A stretch of DNA of 64,000 nucleotides, taken from assembly GCA_947303085.1 (NCBI GenBank), contig CAMYXP010000006.1:62001-126000 (forward strand), read 5' to 3'. The stretch's first letter is position 1, and each line of letters opens with the position of its first letter. The stretch is from an uncultured Bacteroidales bacterium (GTDB lineage: Bacteria > Bacteroidota > Bacteroidia > Bacteroidales > F082). Below the pieces are notes generated by a model, which ran no database searches, had not been told where the DNA came from, and saw nothing but the letters and a program-made list of their open reading frames with translations. The position numbers and the translations under genes were made by a program. Positions 46,406-54,059 of the stretch are shown piece by piece.

Positions 46406-47077
46406 TTATTCCTCTTCCACTAAAAACAGCGCTATCTGCCTGATTCCTTGTGCTCCGATGACCAATTGGTTGTCGATTTCGATGCTTTTGCTTGGACCGC
46501 TGATGATGACGGTCTCGGTAGGTTTATGATTTTTGTATTTTTCCTTCAGGAGTTTTATCGCGTCTTTCATGCTCGCCACAATCTGGCTCGGCGACGCGTA
46601 TATTAATAAGGTGTCGGCATTGGAGAATGCCGCCCTCGAGCCGGCGCAGGCATCAGTCACCACAACACTGCCGGTGTGCGCTATCAGGCACTCGCAATCG
46701 GTGATGCTGACGATGTTTTTGCGTTTGGTGGTGTAATCGCGGCTCAACTCAATGCCCGAGTCTTTGAAAACCGCCTCCATCTTCATGCTGGTGGAACAGA
46801 GTGGTTCCCATTGATTCTCAACGACATACTGCTTCATCGCCTCAATGAAACTCTCTTTGCTCTCGAAGTATATGAAAATGCCGCCGTTTTCCTTAAAACG
46901 TTCCACGAAAGTGAAGTCGGCACCATCTTCCTCCTTGAAAGGAGTCCAGGTGTCGGCTTGCATGTTCACGTCTTTGAAGAGGTTCTCGTCTTTCGCCATG
47001 ACAGCCTCACGCACCTTAGCAAGGATCTGCTCCTTGTTGGTGCGCTCACTGAGATTGCCGAACGAGAATAACTTCAT
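46406..47077 (-). CDS. LUD-domain protein (LutC/YkgG family)
   Basis: A 223-residue cytoplasmic protein of the lactate-utilisation LutC group. The DCECLIAHTGSVVVTDACAGSRAAFSNADTLLIYASPSQIVASMKDAI block and the C-terminal SGPSKSIEIDNQLVIGAQGIRQIALFLVEEE are the LUD domain signature. LutA and LutB partners are not next to it, so lactate oxidation is not proven here. It starts 2 nt after the ftsH stop and is probably translated from the ftsH transcript. Confidence 0.88.
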   Translation of the reverse strand: MKLFSFGNLSERTNKEQILAKVREAVMAKDENLFKDVNMQADTWTPFKEEDGADFTFVERFKENGGIFIYFESKESFIEAMKQYVVENQWEPLCSTSMKMEAVFKDSGIELSRDYTTKRKNIVSITDCECLIAHTGSVVVTDACAGSRAAFSNADTLLIYASPSQIVASMKDAIKLLKEKYKNHKPTETVIISGPSKSIEIDNQLVIGAQGIRQIALFLVEEE

Positions 47078-47079
47078 TG

Positions 47080-49059
47080 TTATGCTATTGTAGTGTTTTC
47101 AGGATATTCAGGCTTCTCATCCTTGCGTTTTGAGAACGTTCTCTCTTCTTGTTTCCACGGACGTTCGCCGAAGATGGCGACGAGGTCGTCGGAGAATATC
47201 ACCTCCTTGTCGATGAGCTTGTTGGCGAGCTGTGTCAGGCCGTCTTTATGCTCGTTGAGGATGCGCAATGCCTCTTTATAGGCGCTCTCAATGAGGTCGT
47301 GAACCTCTTTGTCTATCGTCTCGGCGGTCTTCTCGCTGAACGGCTTCTGGAATGAGTATTCTTGCTGACCCGTTGAGTCATAATAACTTACGTTTCCGAT
47401 ATTTTCGTTTAAGCCGTAGTACATCACCATGGCGTGGGCTTGTTTCGACACTTTTTCGAGGTCGTTCAAAGCGCCTGTGGAGATGTGTCCGAAGATGATT
47501 TGTTCCGCGGCGCGGCCACCAAGGGTCGCTACCATCTCGTGGAACATCTGCTCTTTTGTCGTGATCTGCCTCTCGTCAGGCAAATACCAGGCCGCGCCGA
47601 GGGCTTTGCCTCGTGGTACTATCGTGACCTTCACCAACGGATGAGCGTATTCAAGCATCCAGCTCGTGGTGGCGTGTCCCGCCTCATGGAATGCTATGAC
47701 TTTCTTCTCCGACTGCGTGATGACCGAGTTTTTCTTCTCCAAGCCACCCACGATACGGTCGATGGCATCCAAAAAGTCTTGTTTTTCAATGCTTTCCTTG
47801 TTCTTTCGTGCCGCGATGAGCGCCGCCTCGTTGCACACGTTGGCGATGTCGGCCCCCGAGAATCCAGGGGTTTGTTTCGCTAAGAACTCCTTGTCGACGT
47901 CGTTGCCGAGTTTCAGGCCACGCATGTGTACCTCGAAAATCTCGCGCCTACCGTTCAAGTCAGGGAGTTCGACGTATATCTGACGGTCGAAACGACCGGC
48001 ACGCATCAATGCCTTGTCGAGGATGTCGGCGCGATTGGTGGCTGCAAGCACGATGACGCCGCTGTTTGTTCCGAATCCGTCCATCTCTGTAAGCAGCTGA
48101 TTCAGAGTGCTTTCACGCTCGTCGTTGCCGCCGCTCATGATGTTCTTGCCACGGGCACGTCCGATGGCGTCAATCTCATCTATGAAAATGATGCAAGGTG
48201 ATTTCTCTTTCGCTTGTTTGAAGAGGTCGCGCACACGCGATGCGCCGACGCCCACAAACATCTCGACGAAGTCGGAGCCTGAGATGCTGAAGAACGGCAC
48301 GTTGGCCTCGCCAGCCACTGATTTCGCCAGCAAAGTCTTACCGGTTCCAGGAGGGCCTACAAGCAAAACGCCCTTCGGAATCTTACCGCCCAAACGCGTG
48401 TATCTGTTAGGGTTTCTAAGGAAATCGACAATCTCCATCACCTCTTCCTTGGCTTCTTCCAGGCCGGCCACGTCTTTAAAAGTGGTCTTGTTGTCTTTCT
48501 CCTGGTCGTAGAGCTGTGCCTTCGACTTACCGATGCTGAAAATCTGACCTCCGCCCATGCCCGAGCCTCCGTTTATCCTGCGTGTGACGAGAACCCAGAA
48601 TCCGATTATTAATAATAAAGGTAATACCCAGCTGATGATTTCCATGCCCCAGTTATGACGCTCCACTGGTATTACTTCCACCGGATTCGCTAGTCCTTGC
48701 TGGGCTTCGTCGACCTTAGCATAGAGGCGGTCTTCCGACACCTTCAGCGTGTAGTTCGGCGCTTTGCCGAGCAACTGCGGCTTCTCGTTCGGGAAATATT
48801 TTCTCATGCCTTGCTCGTTGAGGTAAATCTCGGCAGTCTTGCCGTTCACGAGCTCAATCTTCTCGATGTCCTGCTCCTTCAGCATCTTCGTGAGCTCGGT
48901 CATGGTGGTTTCCTTAATGCTGTTGCCACTGCCAAACACAAGCGATCCTACAAAAAACGCTATCAGGACGATGTAAACCCAATAAAAACCTATCTTTTTC
49001 TTAGGCTTATTGTCGTTGTTTCCATTTAAATTCTGAAACGGATTCTGATTATTATCCAT
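47080..49059 (-). CDS. ftsH: ATP-dependent zinc metalloprotease FtsH
   Basis: Membrane-anchored AAA+ protease for quality control. The 659-residue protein has two transmembrane segments (about 25-45 and 135-155) around a periplasmic domain, then an AAA domain with [13 protein letters not shown] (Walker A), [11 protein letters not shown] (Walker B) and RPGRFDRQI-like [14 protein letters not shown]. The protease domain has HEAGH (zinc ligands) and a C-terminal helical region. The N-terminus is long and Asn-rich, as usual in Bacteroidota. It lies between rsfS and the LUD gene on the same strand and probably shares the rsfS promoter. Confidence 0.96.
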   Translation of the reverse strand: MDNNQNPFQNLNGNNDNKPKKKIGFYWVYIVLIAFFVGSLVFGSGNSIKETTMTELTKMLKEQDIEKIELVNGKTAEIYLNEQGMRKYFPNEKPQLLGKAPNYTLKVSEDRLYAKVDEAQQGLANPVEVIPVERHNWGMEIISWVLPLLLIIGFWVLVTRRINGGSGMGGGQIFSIGKSKAQLYDQEKDNKTTFKDVAGLEEAKEEVMEIVDFLRNPNRYTRLGGKIPKGVLLVGPPGTGKTLLAKSVAGEANVPFFSISGSDFVEMFVGVGASRVRDLFKQAKEKSPCIIFIDEIDAIGRARGKNIMSGGNDERESTLNQLLTEMDGFGTNSGVIVLAATNRADILDKALMRAGRFDRQIYVELPDLNGRREIFEVHMRGLKLGNDVDKEFLAKQTPGFSGADIANVCNEAALIAARKNKESIEKQDFLDAIDRIVGGLEKKNSVITQSEKKVIAFHEAGHATTSWMLEYAHPLVKVTIVPRGKALGAAWYLPDERQITTKEQMFHEMVATLGGRAAEQIIFGHISTGALNDLEKVSKQAHAMVMYYGLNENIGNVSYYDSTGQQEYSFQKPFSEKTAETIDKEVHDLIESAYKEALRILNEHKDGLTQLANKLIDKEVIFSDDLVAIFGERPWKQEERTFSKRKDEKPEYPENTTIA

Positions 49060-49063
49060 TTTA

Positions 49064-49098
49064 TCTCTAAACTCTATACTCTAAACTCTAAACTAATC
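49064..49098 (-). repeat. Heptad array overlapping the rsfS stop
   Basis: Plus-strand units TCTCTAA, ACTCTAT, ACTCTAA, ACTCTAA and ACTAATC. Read along rsfS, the TAG stop (49093-49095) is part of the first units. Confidence 0.8.
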
Positions 49099-49464
49099 TT
49101 CGTAGATGTGCTTTTCCGCATCAGCCCACAACTCTTCAATTTGATAGAAATTGCGTTTCGGTTCGAGGAAAATATGCACTACGATGTCAATATAGTCCAA
49201 CAAAATCCATTCCGAATTTTCAAAACCTTCCTCGTGATACACATGCACGTGAAGTTTGTTGCGCACGTTGTCGATAATCTTCTCGGCTATGGCGTTCACC
49301 TGTGTCTTCGACTGGGCGTGGCAAATCACGAAGTAGTCGGTTACCGCTGAGTGTAAGTCTCTCATATCCAACGATGTAACCTCTTTTGCCTTGCTGTCCA
49401 ACATGGTCTCGACGATGGTTTTCAAGACCTCTTCTGTATTGTCATTTGCATGTCTGATTCTCAT
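49093..49464 (-). CDS. rsfS: Ribosomal silencing factor RsfS
   Basis: Binds ribosomal protein L14 and blocks subunit joining in stationary phase. The 123-residue protein matches the family over its length: LKTIVETMLDSKAKEVTSLDMRDLHSAVTDYFVICHAQSKTQVNAIAEKI and a C-terminal SEWILLDYIDIVVHIFLEPKRNFYQIEELWADAE. I chose ATG 49464; upstream in-frame sequence runs into the promoter. It is the first gene of the rsfS-ftsH-LUD unit, and its stop lies inside a heptad array. Confidence 0.94.
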   Translation of the reverse strand: MRIRHANDNTEEVLKTIVETMLDSKAKEVTSLDMRDLHSAVTDYFVICHAQSKTQVNAIAEKIIDNVRNKLHVHVYHEEGFENSEWILLDYIDIVVHIFLEPKRNFYQIEELWADAEKHIYED

Positions 49465-49481
49465 AAATTGAAAAATTTTTG

Positions 49482-49489
49482 CAAAGATA
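49482..49489 (-). promoter_or_regulatory. -7 element for rsfS-ftsH
   Basis: CAAAGATA on the plus strand is TATCTTTG on the minus strand, 17 nt upstream of the rsfS ATG. Confidence 0.6.
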
Positions 49490-49535
49490 ATCAATAAATT
49501 TGAAGAAATAAATATAGTGGTCAAGAAAAATTATT

Positions 49536-49543
49536 TATTTTTG
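49536..49543 (+). promoter_or_regulatory. -7 element for birA
   Basis: TATTTTTG, 32 nt upstream of the ATG at 49576, back to back with the rsfS promoter. Confidence 0.55.
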
Positions 49544-49575
49544 TTTTTTCTTTGAAAAATCTAAGATTTGAGACG

Positions 49576-50352
49576 ATGGCGATGAAAATTTTGCGTTTTG
49601 ACGAAATAAATTCGACTAATGTTTTTCTGTATGACAAAATTTCCGAAAACAATGACATTCCGGATATGGTTGTCGTGGCGTCTCATCAGTCGGCGGGTCG
49701 CGGGATGGATAAAAACCGATGGGAGAGTGAGGCGGGGAAGAACCTTTTATTCAGTATTGCGTTGAATGTCAATTTCTTAGAAGCTGAAAACCAGTTTAAA
49801 ATCTCTCAGGCTGTGTCTGTCGCAATAGTCGATACGCTGTCGCAATTCGTTGATAATCAGCAACTTTTTATCAAATGGCCTAACGACATTTATTTTGGCG
49901 ATAAAAAACTTGCCGGAATGTTGATTCAAAACACCATCGAAGGCCGCATGATGGGCGTTTCGATTATAGGTATCGGCTTGAATGTCAATCAGATAGAGTT
50001 TTCAAAAGATATTCCTAATCCTATTTCTTTAAAAATGATTTCGGGTAAGGATTTTGATCTTGAATATATATTGAATCTCTTGATTATCAATATAAAATCG
50101 TCCGTCGAAAGTCTTCGTTTTTCAGAAAATCAAATTGAAATAAACGAAAAATACATCTCGAAATCGTATCGTTTTGGAGTTTGGTCTGAGTATTTTTATC
50201 AAAATCAGGTTAAATCAATGATTATCAATGGTTTTGATAAATACGGACGACTCCTTCTTCATGACAAAGAAGGAGCCGGGATTGTGTGTGACGTTAAAGA
50301 GTTACAGTTTTTTCCGCCATCATGTCGACGAGGTTCTGAAGCGGACGTTTAG
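49576..50352 (+). CDS. birA: Biotin-[acetyl-CoA-carboxylase] ligase
   Basis: Attaches biotin to biotin carboxyl carrier proteins. The 258-residue protein lacks the N-terminal repressor domain of E. coli BirA. Catalytic core motifs: EINSTNVFLYD, HQSAGRGMDKNRWES (a variant of the GRGRxGRxW biotinyl-AMP loop), FIKWPNDIYFGDKKLAGMLIQ and GIGLNVNQ. The start is ATG 49576 or 49582. The C-terminal 20 residues overlap the convergent SRPBCC gene by 59 nt, so the 3' ends of the two mRNAs are complementary. Confidence 0.92.
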   Translation: MAMKILRFDEINSTNVFLYDKISENNDIPDMVVVASHQSAGRGMDKNRWESEAGKNLLFSIALNVNFLEAENQFKISQAVSVAIVDTLSQFVDNQQLFIKWPNDIYFGDKKLAGMLIQNTIEGRMMGVSIIGIGLNVNQIEFSKDIPNPISLKMISGKDFDLEYILNLLIINIKSSVESLRFSENQIEINEKYISKSYRFGVWSEYFYQNQVKSMIINGFDKYGRLLLHDKEGAGIVCDVKELQFFPPSCRRGSEADV

Positions 50353-50683
50353 CCATCATCGCCATCAGCGGGTTGAGCTCGGCGTCGATTTCAAACATCA
50401 CGCGGCAGTTGTTGCCAAGTCCCGCTATTTTTATGCTTAACACGAACGGGAAAGGCACTTTCCCGACTGGCACCAGTTGCACCAAACTGTATGTTATTCT
50501 TTGACTTACGCGCAGGGCGATGCTCCCCATGCCTTGCACTGTGAACGAGAGGTTGTCCTTGTCGGCATTCACGTTAATTGCCTGCTCAGGCAGCAACGCC
50601 GGAATATGCCGCATATCGCTCACGATGCCGAAAAACTCCTGCTCGCTCTTGCTGTTATCAACATATTGTGACTGTATCAACAT
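50294..50683 (-). CDS. SRPBCC-fold (START-like) small protein, function unknown
   Basis: A 129-residue soluble protein with the size and pattern of Bacteroidota polyketide-cyclase-like SRPBCC proteins: an N-terminal helix after the first strand (QEFFGIVSDMRHIPALLP), then a curved sheet (LSFTVQGMGSIALRVSQRI), and a long C-terminal helix (MAMMAKRPLQNLVDMMAEKT). The ligand is unknown. It converges on birA with a 59-nt overlap and follows pyrE with a heptad array in the 46-nt gap, so it is probably read from the pyrE promoter. Confidence 0.78.
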   Translation of the reverse strand: MLIQSQYVDNSKSEQEFFGIVSDMRHIPALLPEQAINVNADKDNLSFTVQGMGSIALRVSQRITYSLVQLVPVGKVPFPFVLSIKIAGLGNNCRVMFEIDAELNPLMAMMAKRPLQNLVDMMAEKTVTL

Positions 50684-50689
50684 TAATAT

Positions 50690-50732
50690 TATTAACTTTC
50701 AACTTTCAACTTTAAAACTACTCTAAACTCTA
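50690..50732 (-). repeat. Heptad array after the pyrE stop
   Basis: Read along pyrE: the TAG stop is the end of a GTGTAG unit, then AGTTTAG, AGTAGTT, a spacer, then AAGTTGA and AAGTTGA units. It fills the gap to the SRPBCC gene. Confidence 0.75.
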
Positions 50733-51380
50733 CACTGAATGAGCATCCGACCATGCCTGCGGGCTCTTTCTCCATTCAATAAGACTTGTCATCTGGTCAT
50801 CGCTGACGTAGTTTTCTTCAACGGCTTTCTTTATCAAAGCCTCGTAATTGCTGATGGTCACGAGATCGCAGCCGGCTTTCTTGAATGCTTCAGCCGCAGC
50901 GTCGAGCTGATAGGTGAAAATAGCCATCATGCCTTTCACGTTGGCGCCTTTCTCGCGCAGTGCCTCAACGGCTGCAAGACTTGATTTTCCTGTTGAAACG
51001 AGGTCTTCTATCACCACTACCGATGCGCCTTGAGGCACTATGCCTTCAACCTGGTTGTTCAAGCCGTGCGACTTAGCCTCCGAGCGAACGTAGCAGAAAG
51101 GCAGGCCGAGTTCCTGAGCCACCAAAGCGCCTTGCGGGATGCCGCCGGTGGCAACGCCCGCGATGAGATCCGGCTTGCCATAACGCTCCACGCACATCTT
51201 CACGAAAGCCTCGCGGATGAACGTTCTGATGTTAGGATACGACAAAGTTATGCGGTTGTCACAATAAATAGGTGATTTTAATCCGCTTGCCCATGTAAAA
51301 GGACTTGCAGGATTCAATTTTATTGCTTTAATTTGCAGCAGGAAATTCGCTAATGCTAAAGCTGTTTCTTGTTCGTTCAT
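50730..51380 (-). CDS. pyrE: Orotate phosphoribosyltransferase
   Basis: Makes orotidine 5'-phosphate from orotate and PRPP in pyrimidine synthesis. The 216-residue protein has FTWASGLKSPIYCDNRITLSYP, the orotate-site block, GVATGGIPQGALVAQELGLPFCYVRSEAKSHG, and VVVIEDLVSTGKSSLAAVEAL, the PRPP motif. I chose ATG 51380 because it fits the family start and the promoter. It is divergent from a NUDIX gene with only 22 nt between starts, a common Bacteroidota arrangement as I recall. Confidence 0.96.
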   Translation of the reverse strand: MNEQETALALANFLLQIKAIKLNPASPFTWASGLKSPIYCDNRITLSYPNIRTFIREAFVKMCVERYGKPDLIAGVATGGIPQGALVAQELGLPFCYVRSEAKSHGLNNQVEGIVPQGASVVVIEDLVSTGKSSLAAVEALREKGANVKGMMAIFTYQLDAAAEAFKKAGCDLVTISNYEALIKKAVEENYVSDDQMTSLIEWRKSPQAWSDAHSV

Positions 51381-51399
51381 ATATTGACTAATTTTTCTG

Positions 51400-51407
51400 C
51401 AAATGTA
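51400..51407 (-). promoter_or_regulatory. -7 element for pyrE
   Basis: CAAATGTA on the plus strand is TACATTTG on the minus strand. It overlaps the ATG of the divergent NUDIX gene. Confidence 0.55.
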
Positions 51408-52020
51408 CAGACTTTTTTGTAACAATCGGATGCTGACGGCAAATAATTTTTGTGAAACTTTGTTATCTGTTGATAATAAAGAAATTAGAAATTCTGACGA
51501 TTTGGTTTATAAAATCCTCGACTGGCTTTACGACGAATCGCAGTCGTGCCTCGATTTTGGCGATGTCGACGGCAAGGATTTCGCCTACGCTGTGAAAACC
51601 GTTTTTCGTCAGGCACCTGCTGCCGGTGGAGTGGTGATCATTGATAATCAGTTTGTTGCAATTGAGAGAAACGGCATTCCCGACCTTCCTAAAGGACATA
51701 TCGAAAGAGGTGAGAGTCCTGAAGTTGCCGCCATCCGCGAAGTGGAGGAGGAGACAGGCATCACCGACCTCGAAATCGTCAAAGAACTGCCTGCCACCTG
51801 GCATTGCTATCTCCTTAACAACCAATGGACTCTCAAGAAAACCAGCTGGTACTTGATGACAACGTCATCTGGCATGAAAAACATGCCTCAAACTGAAGAA
51901 GGAATCTCAAAAGTCTATCTTGTTGATAAAGATGGAATTAAAGATTTTGAAGAAAAAACGTTTGCATCATTAAAAACATTGGTTCCGTTCATTATACCTG
52001 TCATTTCGACTGAAGTGTAA
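51403..52020 (+). CDS. NUDIX hydrolase
   Basis: Hydrolyses a nucleoside diphosphate linked to another group; the substrate is unknown. The 205-residue protein has an N-terminal region with the start MYRLFCNNRML, similar to Bacteroidota NUDIX relatives, and a NUDIX box GHIERGESPEVAAIREVEEETGI (G-x5-E-x7-REVxEExG). The final residues VISTEV are encoded by a dispersed repeat that also supplies the TAA stop, so the original C-terminus was probably different. It is divergent from pyrE. Confidence 0.9.
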   Translation: MYRLFCNNRMLTANNFCETLLSVDNKEIRNSDDLVYKILDWLYDESQSCLDFGDVDGKDFAYAVKTVFRQAPAAGGVVIIDNQFVAIERNGIPDLPKGHIERGESPEVAAIREVEEETGITDLEIVKELPATWHCYLLNNQWTLKKTSWYLMTTSSGMKNMPQTEEGISKVYLVDKDGIKDFEEKTFASLKTLVPFIIPVISTEV

Positions 52021-52084
52021 CGAAGTGAAGCGAAATGGAGACCTGAGCGAAGCGAAAGCATTCGCCAAGGCGAATAAATCTCCT
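52000..52084. repeat. Composite dispersed repeat at the NUDIX gene end
   Basis: CATTTCG at 52002 and CGAAATG at 52031 are inverted, with direct GAAGTG blocks between them. A second part (GGAGACCTGAGCGAAGCG to GGCGAATAAATCTCC) follows and is itself flanked by GGAGA and TCTCC. It resembles repeats I recall from other Bacteroidota genomes. Confidence 0.6.
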
Positions 52085-52119
52085 GCAAAAAAATCATTAT
52101 ACCATTCAAAAATTTTTCG

Positions 52120-52127
52120 TATTTTTG
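52120..52127 (+). promoter_or_regulatory. -7 element for coaD
   Basis: TATTTTTG, with a 25-nt leader to the ATG at 52160. Confidence 0.6.
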
Positions 52128-52159
52128 TAAATTTATAAATAAGGTGTAAACTTGCAAGT

Positions 52160-52624
52160 ATGAAAATAGGAATTTTTGCTGGCTCCTTCGATCCGATAAC
52201 ACGTGGGCACGAGGATATTGTGCTTCAGGCATTGCCGCTTTTCGACGAGATAATCATCGCGATAGGAGTCAATATCGATAAAAAATACGCGTTTCCACTC
52301 GAAAAACGTATCAAGTGGATCGAAAACACTTTTGCCGAATATCCAAAGGTGAAAGTCGTTAGTTATGAAGGACTTACGGTGAATCTCTGCAAGAAGATGA
52401 ACGCCAACTTCATCATCCGCGGACTAAGAAACACCACTGATTTCGAGTACGAGAGTATCATCGCGGAGGCTAACAAAAAACTCAATCCCGAGGTGGAGAC
52501 TATATTCCTGCTTTCCGACCCGGCACTGCGCTGCGTCTCCTCCACAGTGGTGCGCGACCTCATTAAAAACGGCGCCAATCTGAAAGGTTTCATCCCTGAA
52601 AAATCAGGATTCTATGAAAAATAA
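52160..52624 (+). CDS. coaD: Phosphopantetheine adenylyltransferase
   Basis: Fourth step of coenzyme A synthesis from pantothenate (4'-phosphopantetheine plus ATP to dephospho-CoA). The 154-residue protein has GIFAGSFDPITRGHEDIV (the nucleotidyltransferase GxFDPxxxGH motif), KKYAFPLEKRIKWIE, NFIIRGLRNTTDFEYE and VSSTVVRDLIKNGANLKGFIP (ISSTxVR). Length and motifs are typical. It overlaps the following thioredoxin-fold gene by 11 nt. Confidence 0.96.
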   Translation: MKIGIFAGSFDPITRGHEDIVLQALPLFDEIIIAIGVNIDKKYAFPLEKRIKWIENTFAEYPKVKVVSYEGLTVNLCKKMNANFIIRGLRNTTDFEYESIIAEANKKLNPEVETIFLLSDPALRCVSSTVVRDLIKNGANLKGFIPEKSGFYEK

Positions 52625-53984
52625 GAGCGTTTTACTCCTGCTTTTAGCCTTGCTATGCCCGGTTCTCATGCTCGGACAAAACATCTCCGTCACTGGCAAG
52701 ACCAACCGCCCGAACGCTCTGGTGCGACTGCTCACCTACGATGAGATGCTGACATGTCATCAAACGAAAGTGGCTGAGACTCACTCGGATAAAGACGGAA
52801 AATTCACTCTGAAAGCTGAGATAAAAGAGATAACACCGGCACAAATCGCCATCAATCTGGATCGCGTCGACATCATACTCAGGCCGAACGGAAAATATGA
52901 TTTGGAAATATTGATTCCTGAGCGTAATGACGACGAATCGTATTTTGAGAAACAACTTCCGACAATAAAAATCAACTCGGCCGACGACGGAGGCTTGTAT
53001 TCGCAATGCGTTGCAGCTGAACGACTTATCGATAATTTCATTTACGAAAACTTTAACAACATCTATCGATTCGGTCAAATATCGCTTTTGGATACGCTTG
53101 ATAATCAATTACATAGAAGTTTGGGCGAAATTAAATCGAATTATGTTAAAAACCTGATAAAATATCGCACTGCGGCAGTCGAGATGGCTGTTAATAATGA
53201 AAAAACCATCAAAAAATACTTTGATAATCAAGAGGTTCAGTATTCGTTGCCGGCTTACATGGATGTTTTTATCGAGCTTTTCAACGGATATCTCAACAGG
53301 CGGTATTTCAATTCCTCCAGTCTGCGAAATGAGTTTTACTCGGGCTATGACAAATTCATGACATATCTGAAAAAGAATGACTTTTTGTCACGAAACCAGC
53401 AGCTGGGCGAGATTATCGTGATGATTGAATTAAGAAGATTTTATTATGAAAATAAATTCGATAAAAATACGATTTTAGACTATATCGAGAAGATTAAAAT
53501 TAATTCTAAATATCTGAAAAACAAGCTTATAGCTCAAAATTTGCTTACTCAGATGACCGATTTGTCGTACGACTCGCAAGCACCGTCATTTTCATTGAAA
53601 GATAAGAATGGAAATGTTGTTAAACTCTCTGATTATCAAGATGATATGGTGCTTCTTCAGTTTGTCGACCGTTATTCGCAAATCAACGAGCATGAGTTTT
53701 TGACATTGAAAGAGCTTCAAAAACAGTGGAACGACACCATTCATGTGGTCACGATAGCTACCAAAGAGGTGTTTGATAATTATATTCAACTATTTGATAA
53801 ACAAGGATTTAAGTGGCAATTGTTGAACTTAGGCGACAACATTCTTATGCTTGAGGATTATCATGTGAAAACATATCCCGCGTATGTCATTTTGAAGCGC
53901 AAAAACAGGGTCGGAATGGCTCCTGCGCCGTCGCCCGACCATTATCTCGATTATCATGTGAGAAGAATTAGTAAATATTTGTAA
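52614..53984 (+). CDS. Thioredoxin-fold periplasmic protein lacking CxxC
   Basis: A 456-residue protein with a signal peptide (to about residue 21, MLGQ). The N-terminal part (about 25-110) has a DUF4369-like beta domain, the middle (about 130-320) is helical, and the C-terminal part (about 325-456) is a TlpA/AhpC-like domain: APSFSLKDKNGNVVKLSDYQDDMVLLQFVD. Where the redox motif should be, the sequence reads VDRYSQINE, so there is no CxxC and disulfide chemistry is unlikely. It starts inside coaD and is therefore translationally coupled to it. Confidence 0.75.
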   Translation: MKNKSVLLLLLALLCPVLMLGQNISVTGKTNRPNALVRLLTYDEMLTCHQTKVAETHSDKDGKFTLKAEIKEITPAQIAINLDRVDIILRPNGKYDLEILIPERNDDESYFEKQLPTIKINSADDGGLYSQCVAAERLIDNFIYENFNNIYRFGQISLLDTLDNQLHRSLGEIKSNYVKNLIKYRTAAVEMAVNNEKTIKKYFDNQEVQYSLPAYMDVFIELFNGYLNRRYFNSSSLRNEFYSGYDKFMTYLKKNDFLSRNQQLGEIIVMIELRRFYYENKFDKNTILDYIEKIKINSKYLKNKLIAQNLLTQMTDLSYDSQAPSFSLKDKNGNVVKLSDYQDDMVLLQFVDRYSQINEHEFLTLKELQKQWNDTIHVVTIATKEVFDNYIQLFDKQGFKWQLLNLGDNILMLEDYHVKTYPAYVILKRKNRVGMAPAPSPDHYLDYHVRRISKYL

Positions 53985-53992
53985 AATTTTAT

Positions 53993-54000
53993 TATTTTTG
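53993..54000 (+). promoter_or_regulatory. -7 element for secA
   Basis: TATTTTTG, 59 nt upstream of the secA ATG. Confidence 0.55.
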
Positions 54001-54059
54001 CATAGTTTTTGATAAGTGTATATTGGAGAATTGTATTTAAGAACAAATAAAATTTAAAT

